From Chloroflexota bacterium (lineage in GTDB: Bacteria; Chloroflexota; Anaerolineae; Aggregatilineales; Phototrophicaceae): 52,052 bases of DNA. The notes below the pieces were generated by a model, which did not search any database, was not told where the DNA came from, and saw only the letters and a list, made by a program, of their open reading frames with translations. The position numbers were made by a program, and so were the translations under genes. Location of the stretch: NCBI GenBank assembly GCA_011523515.1, contig WTGO01000135.1, positions 1 to 52,052 on the forward strand, given 5' to 3'. Shown here piece after piece: positions 7,990 to 16,487 of this stretch; within the stretch, counting starts at the first letter, position 1, and each line of letters begins with the position of its first letter.

Positions 7990-8439
7990 GTGATTAAGTT
8001 CATGGTCATGTTTCGGCAGCCGGAAAATGCCGAGCGCTTCGAAAGTACTTATCAAGACTTCCTGGCGTTGGTGGAGCGCATTCCGCGTATTCTACGCCGG
8101 CAAGTCGTGCACGTCACCGGCAGCCCGGGCGGCGCGCCCGAGTACTACCGCATCCTGGAAATCTACTTCGAGTCGCTGGATGTGCAAAACGAGGCGCTGA
8201 TGTCCGATGCCGGGCAAGAAGCCGGCGCCGAGTTATATCGCCTGCCCAAGAATTCCTTCGAGCTGCTCTACGCCGACGTCTATGAAGAAGAAGGCGGCAG
8301 CACGCCGGTCGCGGACTCCGCTGATAAACCGGCGGACTCCCCATCCGCCGAGAGCGCGGACGAATCTCCCGCGGATGCAGGCGAAGAGGCGGCCGCCGCC
8401 TCGCCGTCCGCTGCTGTCAAGGCCTCAAGCGCCGACTGA
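7990..8439 (+). CDS. EthD-family protein with acidic tail
   Basis: A 149-residue protein. Residues 1-100 match the EthD ferredoxin-like (dimeric alpha/beta barrel) fold: MIKFMVMF strand, then helix, VVHVTGSP, and the second strand-helix pair ending in FELLYADVY. The last 45 residues are Ala/Ser/Glu-rich and low complexity. EthD proteins accompany various oxidative or degradative pathways, often with no known catalytic role. The start is GTG at 7990 with only a weak ribosome site. The end overlaps the convergent uracil-DNA-glycosylase-like gene by 15 bases. Confidence 0.78.
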   Translation: MIKFMVMFRQPENAERFESTYQDFLALVERIPRILRRQVVHVTGSPGGAPEYYRILEIYFESLDVQNEALMSDAGQEAGAELYRLPKNSFELLYADVYEEEGGSTPVADSADKPADSPSAESADESPADAGEEAAAASPSAAVKASSAD

Positions 8440-9081
8440 CAGCAGCCCGTTCAGGCCGGCGACAAAATCGTTCTTGCCGCCATGCGCCGGATGCCGCAGC
8501 TTGTGGCAAACGATTCCCAGGTCTCCCAGCGTTTGAAAGGCGACATTGCCGACGGCGATAACCTGTTGGAAGCGCCACAGCGTCAGCACGCGCAGGAGGA
8601 ACGCGGCGCCCAGTTCCGTTTCGGCCCGGCGGGGCTTACGATTGCTGAGCGGCCGGCCGTTTTGGTGCGGGTGAAAGGGGTAGGTATTCCAAATGAATGG
8701 CAGAGCGCTTAGCTGCGCCAGGGCGCCCCAGACGATGGTGGCGGATTGCTCGCCGTAGACCCGCTCGAATCCGGCATCGGCGACATCGCGGAAGCCGGCC
8801 TCAGCGCCGAAGATCCGCAGCGCGGGCGCGCCTTCGAGCAGGACCTTGCGGCTGGTCACAGGCACGCCGGTCAAGCGGCAGCCGCGATATCCGGGCGCTT
8901 CCATCACCAGCAGCGTCTGCGGCGACCGCGCCGCCATCGCCCGCAAGTAGAGCCGCAGGTTGGCACAGCGGATGGCGTTGTTCGCATTCCCGGGCGCATA
9001 TTCATTGTAGGCATCGGCAGGGAGCCGGGCTTGCGACAAGTCGCGGATCAGCTCGTCAATGTCGTGATCGCCAGGCGACAT
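8425..9081 (-). CDS. Uracil-DNA glycosylase superfamily protein
   Basis: A 218-residue protein starting at ATG 9079-9081, chosen because AGGAG lies upstream at good spacing and the longer frame runs into a promoter region. LLVMEAPGYRGCRLTGVPVTS resembles the first active-site strand of the superfamily (there GxxPG), WNTYPFHPH the middle motif, and AVGNVAFQTL followed by LRHPAHGGKNDF the late strand and the final HP[ST]-type loop. Family members excise uracil from DNA; some relatives have lost activity, and the first motif here (EAPGYRG) is not canonical. It overlaps the EthD gene end. The upstream 225 bases hold the promoter of the divergent CARDB gene. Confidence 0.72.
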   Translation of the reverse strand: MSPGDHDIDELIRDLSQARLPADAYNEYAPGNANNAIRCANLRLYLRAMAARSPQTLLVMEAPGYRGCRLTGVPVTSRKVLLEGAPALRIFGAEAGFRDVADAGFERVYGEQSATIVWGALAQLSALPFIWNTYPFHPHQNGRPLSNRKPRRAETELGAAFLLRVLTLWRFQQVIAVGNVAFQTLGDLGIVCHKLRHPAHGGKNDFVAGLNGLLSVGA

Positions 9082-9208
9082 ATGTTCCGCTCCTGCGCGG
9101 CTGACCTTGCGACCGTCGCCCCGCAGCGCTCTACTTTTCCCCGCGCTATTGTAGCGCGAGCAGCGGTCGGACGCAGCGCCAGCGCGTTCCCGCGACCGGC
9201 CAACAGAC

Positions 9209-9237
9209 TTGGACAAGCGACTTTTCGGCATTATAGT
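9209..9237 (+). promoter_or_regulatory. Sigma-70-type promoter of the CARDB-like gene
   Basis: TTGGAC (9209-9214) and TATAGT (9232-9237) are separated by 17 bases, 70 bases upstream of the ATG at 9307. The -10 box matches consensus at five of six positions, the -35 box less well. Confidence 0.6.
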
Positions 9238-9306
9238 AAACTCAAGCGTGGCGCGCGGCGGGTGCGCCGTATCGCGGCCCGGGAAGCGAAATTTGGGCGA
9301 TTTCCA

Positions 9307-10716
9307 ATGGCTCGTTTTCAACTACTGATTCTCGTTCTGCTCAGCGCTTTGGCAGTTGCCGCCCAGGCTCAGCCGCGCGACTACGCCATCTCGATCGACG
9401 GCGTGAGCTACACCGCGGAAGCCGCCGTCATCAGCTTCACAGTTTCGAACCAGGGCGGCGACGCCCTGGCAGCGGCAGAGATCGTCATCTCCGAATATCA
9501 GACCGGCCGCGTGGTGACCAGCGAGACCCTGCCGGTATTGGCGGCCGATGAGACGCGGGCCTTCTCGCTGCCCCTGCCACTGGCCGACTTGCCAGCGGAC
9601 AACATGTCGATACAGATCCAGGCGGGCATCGACGAGTTTGAGCTGGAAGGCAGCCCCATCGCCCGCAACAACACGCAGCTCTTTCTCATCAATCGGGCTG
9701 GCGCCGGCCTGGCCAGCGGCGACTCTACCGGTTCATCCACGCCGGCCCAGATTTATGACCTCTTCATTCCGCTGGTGAACTTCGGCATCAACTTCCAGGC
9801 GGGCGGCATTGAAGTCAATGGACGCGACTACAGCGGCGCCGATCTGCTGATTTTCGCGGGCATGATACTGGCGGCGCTATTTAGTTTGTGGCTGTTGAGC
9901 TTGATTTTGCGTCTGATTTTCCGGCGGCCGCCCAAGTTTGAACCCTGGCAGCCGCCATACGCGGTCAATAACTGGCACGATCCCAACTCGGCGCTGGGGC
10001 GGCGGCAAAGCTGGCAGTTCCATGCGCAAAGCAGCGCCATTACCGCAGCCGGCGCGCCCGATCAGGTGACGGTCATCAAGCGGCTCCTCAGCCGGGAGGG
10101 CGTTATCCTGGGTGGCTGGACGATCACAGCGATTCGCACCGTGCAATACGATATCTACGGGCGCATCAGCCGCAGCGAAGTGGTGATGTCACGCAAGATT
10201 AACCGGCAGCTGAATCGCATCTTGCGGCGCGCTCCCGGGCTGGATTCGGTCGCTCTGCGCAAGGCGCTGGCGCCCGTATCGAAGCGGCTGTGCAAGGCGG
10301 CCCTGGCCGCCATCGAAAAACAGAATCGAGCGCTGCCGTTGGCGATGGATATGCGCCTGGAAGGCCCGCTGGGCGATGCGCGCATATTGTTTGAGCTGTA
10401 CCAATACCGCAACGACGCTTGGCGCCTGATCGATCATTGGGAGCCGGAAACGGGGCAGATCGGCGCCCGAGTTCCCGAGCACTTTACCTTTACGCTCAAC
10501 GGGCAGCTGCCGGGCGAAGATTATAAAGAATTCAAGGCGCGGCTGCGCGATGATATGACGCAGCTGCTGGCGGGGATGCTGCATCACCGGCAGAATGGCG
10601 GCACGGCGGATGTGGAGCCGCAGCAGCCCGTGAAAACTGCCGATCCCGACCCCGTACAGCCCCGGCCCAGCGTGGGCGAGCTTCTGGCATCGGATGAAGA
10701 GACTGACGCGCGCTGA
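9307..10716 (+). CDS. Secreted CARDB/Ig-like domain protein with one membrane helix and cytoplasmic tail
   Basis: A 469-residue protein. Residues 1-21 are a signal peptide (LLILVLLSALAVAAQAQ). Residues 22-125 form a beta-rich CARDB-like module typical of cell-adhesion or surface proteins (ISFTVSNQGGDALAAAEIVI). A membrane helix near residues 180-200 (LLIFAGMILAALFSLWLLSL) is followed by basic residues, placing about 265 C-terminal residues inside the cell. That tail has helical and strand segments (AITAAGAPDQVTVIKRLL) and a Pro-rich end, and I cannot assign it. The frame continues far upstream, but the signal peptide and the promoter at 9209-9237 fix the start at 9307. A transmembrane sensor or scaffold is possible. 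Confidence 0.75.
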   Translation: MARFQLLILVLLSALAVAAQAQPRDYAISIDGVSYTAEAAVISFTVSNQGGDALAAAEIVISEYQTGRVVTSETLPVLAADETRAFSLPLPLADLPADNMSIQIQAGIDEFELEGSPIARNNTQLFLINRAGAGLASGDSTGSSTPAQIYDLFIPLVNFGINFQAGGIEVNGRDYSGADLLIFAGMILAALFSLWLLSLILRLIFRRPPKFEPWQPPYAVNNWHDPNSALGRRQSWQFHAQSSAITAAGAPDQVTVIKRLLSREGVILGGWTITAIRTVQYDIYGRISRSEVVMSRKINRQLNRILRRAPGLDSVALRKALAPVSKRLCKAALAAIEKQNRALPLAMDMRLEGPLGDARILFELYQYRNDAWRLIDHWEPETGQIGARVPEHFTFTLNGQLPGEDYKEFKARLRDDMTQLLAGMLHHRQNGGTADVEPQQPVKTADPDPVQPRPSVGELLASDEETDAR

Positions 10717-10780
10717 GGGTTTCCGCTACAATCGCTTCACCAGTTTATGAACGAGACAAAGAACGAAGGAGCATGCCCTA

Positions 10781-11188
10781 ATGTCCCTAGCGATTCCTGA
10801 ACGTGTCCGAGACCTGCTCGATCGACCGATCGTGGTGTCCTTCGCCACCAGCAACCCCGACGGCCAACCCCAGGTGACGCCGGTCTGGGCCAGCGCGGAA
10901 GGCGACCAGGTGTGGATCAACTCGGCGGTCGGGCGGCGCAAAGACCGCAATATCCGCGCCAACCCCAAAGTCACGGTGCTGGTGCTGGATCCCGATAACG
11001 ACTTCAACTGGGCCGAAATCCGCGGTGAAGTGGTCGAGTTTGACGAATCAGAGGCGGCGGTGGCGCATATCAACAAGCTCTCGGGCGTCTATTCCGGCAA
11101 TGACGATTACTACTCGTTCAATCCCGAGGGCAAGGGGAAAGAGCAGCGCGTCATTTACAAGATTCAGCCCAGCAAAATCAACGGCTGA
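10781..11188 (+). CDS. PPOX-class (FMN/F420) pyridoxamine 5'-phosphate oxidase-fold protein
   Basis: A 135-residue split-barrel flavoprotein of the PPOX class. The signature VSFATSNPDGQPQVTPVWAS is the first two strands, RKDRNIRANPKVTVLVLDPDN the cofactor-binding core, and EIRGEVVEF the dimer strand. Many small PPOX proteins of this length use F420 or FMN to reduce or oxidise unknown substrates; sequence alone does not decide. GGAG precedes the ATG. It is convergent with nadE with only four bases between stops, so the two transcripts overlap. Confidence 0.9.
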   Translation: MSLAIPERVRDLLDRPIVVSFATSNPDGQPQVTPVWASAEGDQVWINSAVGRRKDRNIRANPKVTVLVLDPDNDFNWAEIRGEVVEFDESEAAVAHINKLSGVYSGNDDYYSFNPEGKGKEQRVIYKIQPSKING

Positions 11189-11192
11189 GCGC

Positions 11193-12056
11193 TCAGACGC
11201 GCCCGGCGCGCCCGGTGTAATCGCGCAGATACAAGAAATCGTGCCCGATGCTGCGCTGGCTGAGCTTGGCGATATTGGGCATGGTGCGCTTGTAGTGATT
11301 GGCTTTGACCCGCTCCCAGATTTGCGCCACGAAGTCGCGGTCGAAGCCTTCCTGCGCCACTTCATCCACGGTGTACCGCTCGTCCACCAGCAGGAAAAGC
11401 ACTTGATCGGCCTGGTCATAGGTGAAGCCCAGTTCGTCCTCGTCAGTCTGCCCGACCCACAGATCGGCTGAAGGCGGCTTGTCGATGACCGAGCGCGGCA
11501 GGCCCAGATAGCGCGCCATCTGGCGGATTTGGTGCTTGTACAGGTCGGCGATGGGATGCAGGGCGACGCCGCTATCGCCGTAAATCGTGCTGTATCCCAG
11601 CAGGAATTCGGTCTTGTTGCTGGTGCCCATCACCAAGCCGCCCCAGGCCATGGATTGGTCATAGAGCGTAATCATACGCAGGCGCGCCATGATATTGCCC
11701 TGGCGCAATTTGCTCATGCCCGGGAAGCGGTTGATCAGCGGGTCCGCCATGTCGCTGATAGGCACGGTCAAATGCGGGAGGGCCAGGTCTTCGATCACAG
11801 ATTCGGCATCACTCATGCTTTCGGCAGACGAGCTGCGATAGGGCATTCGCACAGCCAGCACATTTTCAGCGCCCAGCGCCCGCGCCGAGAGGTAGGCTGA
11901 GACAGCCGAATCAATCCCGCCGGACAAGCCGATAACCGCGCGCGACATGCCGGCTTTGGTCATGCTGTCGCGGATGAAGCCGGTCAGAATGCGGGTCGCC
12001 AACTCGGTGTTGATATTGAGTCGGGACAGCATCGCAGTCGAGCGCTCAAGGATCAT
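11193..12056 (-). CDS. nadE: NAD+ synthase, ammonia-dependent type
   Basis: A 287-residue NadE that adenylates and amidates nicotinate adenine dinucleotide to NAD+, the last step of NAD biosynthesis. The PP-loop is SGGIDS (residues 45-50). GTSNKTE, the GDSG..LHPIADLYK segment and PPSADLW match the substrate-binding core. There is no N-terminal glutaminase (carbon-nitrogen hydrolase) domain, so ammonia or a separate glutaminase must supply nitrogen. The ATG at 12054-12056 overlaps the upstream stop as ATGA, indicating translational coupling; a second Met eight codons in (12032) is an alternative. Confidence 0.96.
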   Translation of the reverse strand: MILERSTAMLSRLNINTELATRILTGFIRDSMTKAGMSRAVIGLSGGIDSAVSAYLSARALGAENVLAVRMPYRSSSAESMSDAESVIEDLALPHLTVPISDMADPLINRFPGMSKLRQGNIMARLRMITLYDQSMAWGGLVMGTSNKTEFLLGYSTIYGDSGVALHPIADLYKHQIRQMARYLGLPRSVIDKPPSADLWVGQTDEDELGFTYDQADQVLFLLVDERYTVDEVAQEGFDRDFVAQIWERVKANHYKRTMPNIAKLSQRSIGHDFLYLRDYTGRAGRV

Positions 12057-12424
12057 AGCGTTTCCTGGCTCTTTTCCGACAGCGGCCGCAGCGAATAATG
12101 CGTGACCTGATGCGGGTAGCTTTCGTTGACCTTCAGTTGCAGTTGCAGGCGCGCCCCGCTCTTCTCGCCCGTCAAGATCAGCTGGATTGCATAGTCGTCA
12201 GCCATTTCCACCTGGTGTACCTTTAACCGGCCGTGCAATCGGCGCGTCGCTTTCAGATCCAGCAGGCGCCTCTCGACCGGGTTCTCCATCAGCACCAGGT
12301 CATAGTAGCCGCTGCGCATGAAGCCGCGTAATTTGGCGAAGTCGCCCTGGTTGAAATAGCGCATCTGCGCGATGAAGCGGCGCCCGGCTTTGCTGGCGCC
12401 GACCTGCTGGCGAATGTCACTCAT
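12053..12424 (-). CDS. Hypothetical protein coupled to nadE
   Basis: A 123-residue protein, here started at ATG 12422-12424; a longer version would need TTG at 12466. Sequence pattern is helix (RRFIAQMRYFNQGDFAKLRGFM) then several strands (HGRLKVHQVEM, AIQLILTGE, ARLQLQLKV), which fits an NTF2-like or SnoaL-like cone fold, but this is only shape-based. The ATGA overlap with nadE implies matched expression. No conserved catalytic motif is seen. Confidence 0.65.
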   Translation of the reverse strand: MSDIRQQVGASKAGRRFIAQMRYFNQGDFAKLRGFMRSGYYDLVLMENPVERRLLDLKATRRLHGRLKVHQVEMADDYAIQLILTGEKSGARLQLQLKVNESYPHQVTHYSLRPLSEKSQETL

Positions 12425-12626
12425 GCTGCGCGCATAAACCCTTCTCTGCTGGCGGTCCGTGAGCAAGCCGTATCATATCACAGCCGCTCGTTGGCAACGA
12501 ATCGTTCCGCCCGGCTTAGAATACCAGCGAATTACGTTTATGCTCCTGCAAAACAGTTTATGGAAATGAGAGCGTTTAATCAGGTAAGATAGCGGGGGAT
12601 TGCGAGGCGCGCGACGAGGTAGGCGC

Positions 12627-13397
12627 ATGAGCGATAGATTGGCGGAAATTGAGCGGGCGCTGGACGGTTTCCGTATGGAAGACGCGCGGGAGCTGGTGGC
12701 GAATGAGCTTGCGGAGAATCCCAGCGCGGCCGCCTTTTATCTGGCGGCGCAGGCGGCGCTGAATCACGGGCAACGCGTCGAATACCTGGAGAAGGCGCTG
12801 GAGCTGGACCCGGCCCACCAGGAAGCGCTGGACGAACTTGCCGATATCAAGCGGCCGGACATGATCAAGCCCGAGCCCTTACCGGCGCCCGCCAAACCAA
12901 TCGAGACGCCGGCCGCGCCGCCGCCACAAATCAAGCTGGCGCCGCTCTCAAAGCGCTTCATCGCCATCGTCATCGACGGCTTAATCGTGGGAATCTTTTC
13001 TTTTGCTGTTTTGTTCGCTGCCGGTCCCTTCGCCGCCTTGAGCGACGCGATGGCCAGCACGGATCTGGAAGCGATCAACGCGGCGATTGCCCAGTTTCAG
13101 TCGGACGCTCTGCCCGTCAACCTGTTTGTCAGCGCGCTTTACAATGTCGTGCTGATGACGCTTTTCAACGGCCAAACCCTGGGCAAGATGGTCTTCGGCA
13201 TGCGCGTGATCAAGAAGAACGGCAGGCGCATCAGCGTGTTGGACGCGCTACTGCGCAATGTGCTGGGTTATATGGTCAGCCAGATTTTCTTGCTGGGCTA
13301 CATCTGGGCATTCGCTGACGGGGAGAAACAGGCCTGGCATGACAAGATGGCGGGCACGCTGGTCGTGGAGGAAAGTAAAAGACTTCATTCTGTATAA
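12627..13397 (+). CDS. RDD-family membrane protein with N-terminal helical (TPR-like) segment
   Basis: A 256-residue protein. Residues 1-75 are TPR-like helices (AAFYLAAQAALNHGQRVEYLEKALELDPAHQEALDEL). A Pro-rich linker follows, then the RDD domain from about residue 104: LSKRFIAIVIDGLIV with the characteristic Arg and Asp, three hydrophobic helices, and NGQTLGKMVFGMRV before a DALLRNVLGY segment. RDD proteins are membrane proteins, some shown to act in ion exchange or stress. GAGGT sits eight bases before the ATG at 12627. Transcription likely starts in the A+T-rich stretch around 12540-12590. Confidence 0.88.
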   Translation: MSDRLAEIERALDGFRMEDARELVANELAENPSAAAFYLAAQAALNHGQRVEYLEKALELDPAHQEALDELADIKRPDMIKPEPLPAPAKPIETPAAPPPQIKLAPLSKRFIAIVIDGLIVGIFSFAVLFAAGPFAALSDAMASTDLEAINAAIAQFQSDALPVNLFVSALYNVVLMTLFNGQTLGKMVFGMRVIKKNGRRISVLDALLRNVLGYMVSQIFLLGYIWAFADGEKQAWHDKMAGTLVVEESKRLHSV

Positions 13398-13588
13398 ATG
13401 TCTTGGTCCCCTGTTCTTGCATCCAATTTGAACGTAGCAGCTAGCCAGAGTTTCCACAAATTTAGTAGACCCCCATTTATTGAGGTACTCTCGTCCGCTG
13501 CGACGACGTACACTCAAAATATACGAGGTTGCCTGCGTCATGTCGGATACACGAGTCGGATGGGTAACTGCGACAAAATGGGAGAATC

Positions 13589-14077
13589 TTGATAAAAACC
13601 AAACAGTTGGGACAAGTTCTTGGAATTAGCAAGCAGAGGAATTGGTGGAACCGTCAGGGCAATCGCCGGACGACCGAAGAGCAAGCAAGAACACCCAAGA
13701 ATCGTCGCAAATCCGTGGCAAATGCAACAGGGCGCTCTTTAAGCAAGAGTTCCCTTATTGCCAGCGGAGTCATCTCCGAGCTGGACTGGATCGTCCGCTT
13801 TCATGACTTGGTTCGGATCACCCGATGCGCGAGCGCAGGGCACTTATTGCTGAGCAAGCTGAATCACGAAGCTCTTGCTAAGGTAACGATCCTGCCGGTA
13901 AGCCGAGCTACCCAGGCGCCTGGGAATGAGGCCCGCACCGTGATTATACCGGCACAACTCGTGCGGAGTGCGGGGCTCGCCGTTGGTCAATCTGTATCCA
14001 TCCAGCTACAAAGTATCAGTAGCCAAATGTCGTCGTTCTTCATCGGCGAGTCAGTCACACTAGGACGAATCGCTTAA
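13589..14077 (+). CDS. Hypothetical protein (A+T-richer region)
   Basis: A 162-codon open frame beginning at TTG 13589 with GGAG just upstream. Residues 1-55 are strongly basic (KNRRKSVANATG), the rest is mixed, with a strand-rich end (RTVIIPAQLVRSAGLAVGQSVSIQLQ) faintly like an AbrB-type swapped hairpin. Its base composition is visibly lower in G+C than its neighbours, and it lies in the same stretch as the toxin-antitoxin cassette. I cannot assign it, and the reading frame could be a chance opening; if it is not a gene, 13398-14136 has no recognised content. Confidence 0.35.
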   Translation: MIKTKQLGQVLGISKQRNWWNRQGNRRTTEEQARTPKNRRKSVANATGRSLSKSSLIASGVISELDWIVRFHDLVRITRCASAGHLLLSKLNHEALAKVTILPVSRATQAPGNEARTVIIPAQLVRSAGLAVGQSVSIQLQSISSQMSSFFIGESVTLGRIA

Positions 14078-14136
14078 CGTGCGCATCGGTCGTGAACCAG
14101 CACTCCTGTCAACGAGCTTGCGCTGAGGAATCCTGG

Positions 14137-14215
14137 CCATACCTCCTCACCCGCAGATCACACTGCTCCTTGTGCCCCATGATTACTTTGAGGACATAGA
14201 GCCGGGAGCACCATG
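14137..14215 (-). pseudogene. Decayed second copy of the hisD 3' end
   Basis: Read on the minus strand, 14137-14182 encodes [15 protein letters not shown], the same as the C-terminus of the hisD-family gene whose 3' end is 950 bases away. Thirty-one bases (14152-14182) are identical to 15118-15148; the five codons after them differ only at synonymous positions. Upstream of the Met, weak identity continues (SRLxxL against SRLCDL). The fragment has no start or stop of its own. It is therefore a displaced coding remnant, not a chance repeat. Confidence 0.8.
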
Positions 14216-14233
14216 ACATTGTTGCGCCAATTT

Positions 14234-14255
14234 AAGGTACAATGTAGCGTACCTT
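14234..14255. promoter_or_regulatory. Palindromic operator candidate of the toxin-antitoxin operon
   Basis: AAGGTAC (14234-14240) and GTACCTT (14249-14255) are perfect 7-base inverted arms around an 8-base spacer and overlap a TACAAT -10-like box (14238-14243), 20 bases before the antitoxin ATG. Such placement is typical of antitoxin autorepression. Confidence 0.55.
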
Positions 14256-14274
14256 AGCTAGCCAGGAGCCGGCA

Positions 14275-14706
14275 ATGAGCACGATCGAGAGCATCAACTT
14301 AATCTATCGCGATCCCGGTGCGCGCGGCGGGCGACCCTGTATCGTCGGCACTAGCTTGCGCGTGATCGACATTGTGATGGCGAAGGACTTCGCGGATCGA
14401 AAGCCGGAACAAATGGCTCTGGATTACGATATTTCTTTGGCGCAGGTTCATGCGGCGCTGGCATACTATTACGAGAACAAAGCCGAAATTGACGCCGACA
14501 TTCGCGAGGATATCCGGGTTGGGCTGGAACTGGCGAAGGAAGGCTGGGGCAGGCCGAACAAGTCGAAGCAACTTCAGGCCGCATTCGACAATTCTCTCGG
14601 CAAATACCGTGCAGCCCTGCAGCGCGCCAGTCTGAAAGCGGTCAGTGGTATGGGAGACGAGTTCGAGAGGCGCATGGTTGCCATCGTCGACGAAGAACTT
14701 GGCTAA
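14275..14706 (+). CDS. DUF433 domain antitoxin
   Basis: A 143-residue protein. Residues 8-75 are a DUF433 domain (YRDPGARGGRPCIVGTSLRVIDIV, with the conserved GGRPCI.GT), a winged-helix-like fold found in VapB-type antitoxins. The C-terminal 65 residues are helical and charged and may bind the toxin. GGAG precedes the ATG at 14275, and the palindrome at 14234-14255 probably binds the protein. The toxin gene follows with an 8-base overlap. C-terminal extension beyond the DUF433 core is longer than in minimal members. Confidence 0.88.
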   Translation: MSTIESINLIYRDPGARGGRPCIVGTSLRVIDIVMAKDFADRKPEQMALDYDISLAQVHAALAYYYENKAEIDADIREDIRVGLELAKEGWGRPNKSKQLQAAFDNSLGKYRAALQRASLKAVSGMGDEFERRMVAIVDEELG

Positions 14707-15055
14707 CGAGAGAATCCGCCTCTACTTTGATGAAAACATGCCCGTTGCCGTCGCCAAGAGCCTCAATGAACGCGGCATCGATACCGCAACCGCTCAAGAT
14801 CGTAAACGATTAGGATACGGCGATCCAAGCCAGTTGAACTTTGCTATCGCGCAGGGTCGCGTTCTTTGCACCTTCGACAAGCATTACATAAGCATGGCTA
14901 GTGAGGGCGTTGAACACAAGGGGATTGTATTCGTCCCCGGACTTCATCGCGATCATGGCGTTTTACTTCGATACTTCATAGAGCTCTGCCGTATCTACAC
15001 TGCGGCGGATATGGTAAACCGTTTGGAGTACCTTTCACCCGCAACATCCTCTTGA
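14699..15055 (+). CDS. DUF5615 PIN-like toxin (VapC-type)
   Basis: A 118-residue protein from the TTG at 14699, overlapping the antitoxin stop. RIRLYFDENMPVAVAKSLNERGIDT is the DUF5615 hallmark, with the first acidic residue of the PIN-like site in FDEN; the second acidic cluster is in CTFDKHY. The family is predicted to be RNase-like. An upstream in-frame ATG at 14645 lies deep in the antitoxin gene and gives a non-family N-terminus, so it was not used. DUF433 and DUF5615 genes commonly pair. Confidence 0.85.
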   Translation: MANERIRLYFDENMPVAVAKSLNERGIDTATAQDRKRLGYGDPSQLNFAIAQGRVLCTFDKHYISMASEGVEHKGIVFVPGLHRDHGVLLRYFIELCRIYTAADMVNRLEYLSPATSS

Positions 15056-15089
15056 AGCCGTTGACGCGCCCGCCATCCACCCGCGCCTA

Positions 15090-16373
15090 CTACTTCTCTC
15101 CCCCATACCGCCGGACACGCAGATCACACTGCTCCTTGTGCCCCATGAACCCCTCCAGATCGCAGAGGCGGCTGCCGTATTCGCCGATGAGAGCGCTGGC
15201 CTCCTCGGTCACGCGCTGGTAGGTCACGGTCTTGATGAACTTGCCCACCCATAAGCCGCCGGTGTAGCGCCCGGCCTTTTTTGTCGGCAAGGTGTGATTG
15301 GTGCCGATGACCTTGTCGCCGTAAGCCACATTGGTCTCCGGCCCCAGGAAGAGCGCGCCGTAGTTGCTCATGTTGTCCAGGAAATAATCGGGGTCGCGCG
15401 TCAGAATCTCGACGTGCTCGCTGGCGATCTCGTCAGCGACCTGCGCCATCTCGGCGTCAGTATCGACCAGGATGACTTCGCCGTAATCGCGCCAGGCCAC
15501 GCCCGCCAGATCCGCGGTGGGCAGGGCTTCCAGCTGGCGGCCGATCTCGGCTTCAATGCTCTCGGCCAGAGAGCAGCTGGTCGTCAACAGCACGGCCGGA
15601 GAGGTCGGCCCGTGCTCGGCTTGGCCCAGCAGATCGACCGCGCACATTTCGGCGTCGGCCGTCTCATCGGCGACCACCAGGACCTCGGTGGGGCCGGCCA
15701 GCAGGTCGATGCCGACCAGGCCGAAAAGCTGACGTTTGGCTTCGGCCACGTAGGCGTTGCCGGGTCCCACGATCATATCCACCGGCTCAATGCCCAGGGC
15801 GCCGTAGGCCATGGCCGCCAGCGCTTGCACGCCGCCCAGGATGAAGATTTCATCAGCGCCGCCGAAGTGCATGGCCGCGATGGTCGCCGCCGGCAATTCG
15901 CCGTTTATCGGCGGCGTACAGGCGATGATACGCTTGACGCCGGCAACTTTCGCCGTCACCACGCTCATGTGCGCTGAGGCCACCATGGGATAGCGCCCGC
16001 CGGGCACGTAACAGCCGACGCGATTGACCGGGATATTCTTGTGTCCCAGCACCACGCCGGGCAAGGTCTCAACTTCGACATCCTGCAGGGCCGCGCGCTG
16101 CGCCTGGGCGAAGTTTCGCACTTGCGCCTGCGCGAACTTAATATCGGAGATGGCTTGCTCGGGCAGGCTGTCAATGATTTGTTGGATCTGCGCCGGCGCG
16201 AGCTTGAAATCGTCGGGACTCCAGCTGTCGAATTTCTGGGACAACTCGCGGACGGCGGCGTCTTTGCGCTCGCTAATGTCAGCCAGGATACCGCGTACCA
16301 CCTCCTGGACCTTGGCGTCCGCATCGGCTTTCTGCTCGACGGTCTTGCCGCGCTTAATGTATCGAATAGCCAT
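15090..16373 (-). CDS. hisD: Histidinol-dehydrogenase-family NAD-dependent dehydrogenase
   Basis: A 427-residue HisD-fold enzyme. [54 protein letters not shown] (Gln and His of the zinc/catalytic set), SEHVEIL and GTNHTLPT are all present, and EGFMGHKEQ near the end supplies the last His ligand. GAGGGG precedes the ATG. No other histidine-biosynthesis gene is nearby. The ending ([15 protein letters not shown]) and [18 protein letters not shown] fit a HisD paralogue clade that includes sulfopropanediol dehydrogenase-like enzymes rather than classical HisD, so the substrate may not be histidinol. A decayed copy of its 3' end lies at 14137-14215. Confidence 0.88.
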   Translation of the reverse strand: MAIRYIKRGKTVEQKADADAKVQEVVRGILADISERKDAAVRELSQKFDSWSPDDFKLAPAQIQQIIDSLPEQAISDIKFAQAQVRNFAQAQRAALQDVEVETLPGVVLGHKNIPVNRVGCYVPGGRYPMVASAHMSVVTAKVAGVKRIIACTPPINGELPAATIAAMHFGGADEIFILGGVQALAAMAYGALGIEPVDMIVGPGNAYVAEAKRQLFGLVGIDLLAGPTEVLVVADETADAEMCAVDLLGQAEHGPTSPAVLLTTSCSLAESIEAEIGRQLEALPTADLAGVAWRDYGEVILVDTDAEMAQVADEIASEHVEILTRDPDYFLDNMSNYGALFLGPETNVAYGDKVIGTNHTLPTKKAGRYTGGLWVGKFIKTVTYQRVTEEASALIGEYGSRLCDLEGFMGHKEQCDLRVRRYGGEK

Positions 16374-16487
16374 AGAATTCCCCTCAGGCGGTATATGCTC
16401 GGCTGACTAGTGAATTGTCGAGATTCCTCGCTCACAGCGCAAGGCGACTTGCTTATCGATTCTGCTGTCAGGGCAGCGGATTAGGAA

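Noticed and set aside
14152..15148. 31-bp direct repeat as an integrase target-site duplication
   Set aside because: Similarity continues past the identical core with synonymous codon differences, and no integrase or transposase is present, so coding remnant fits better.
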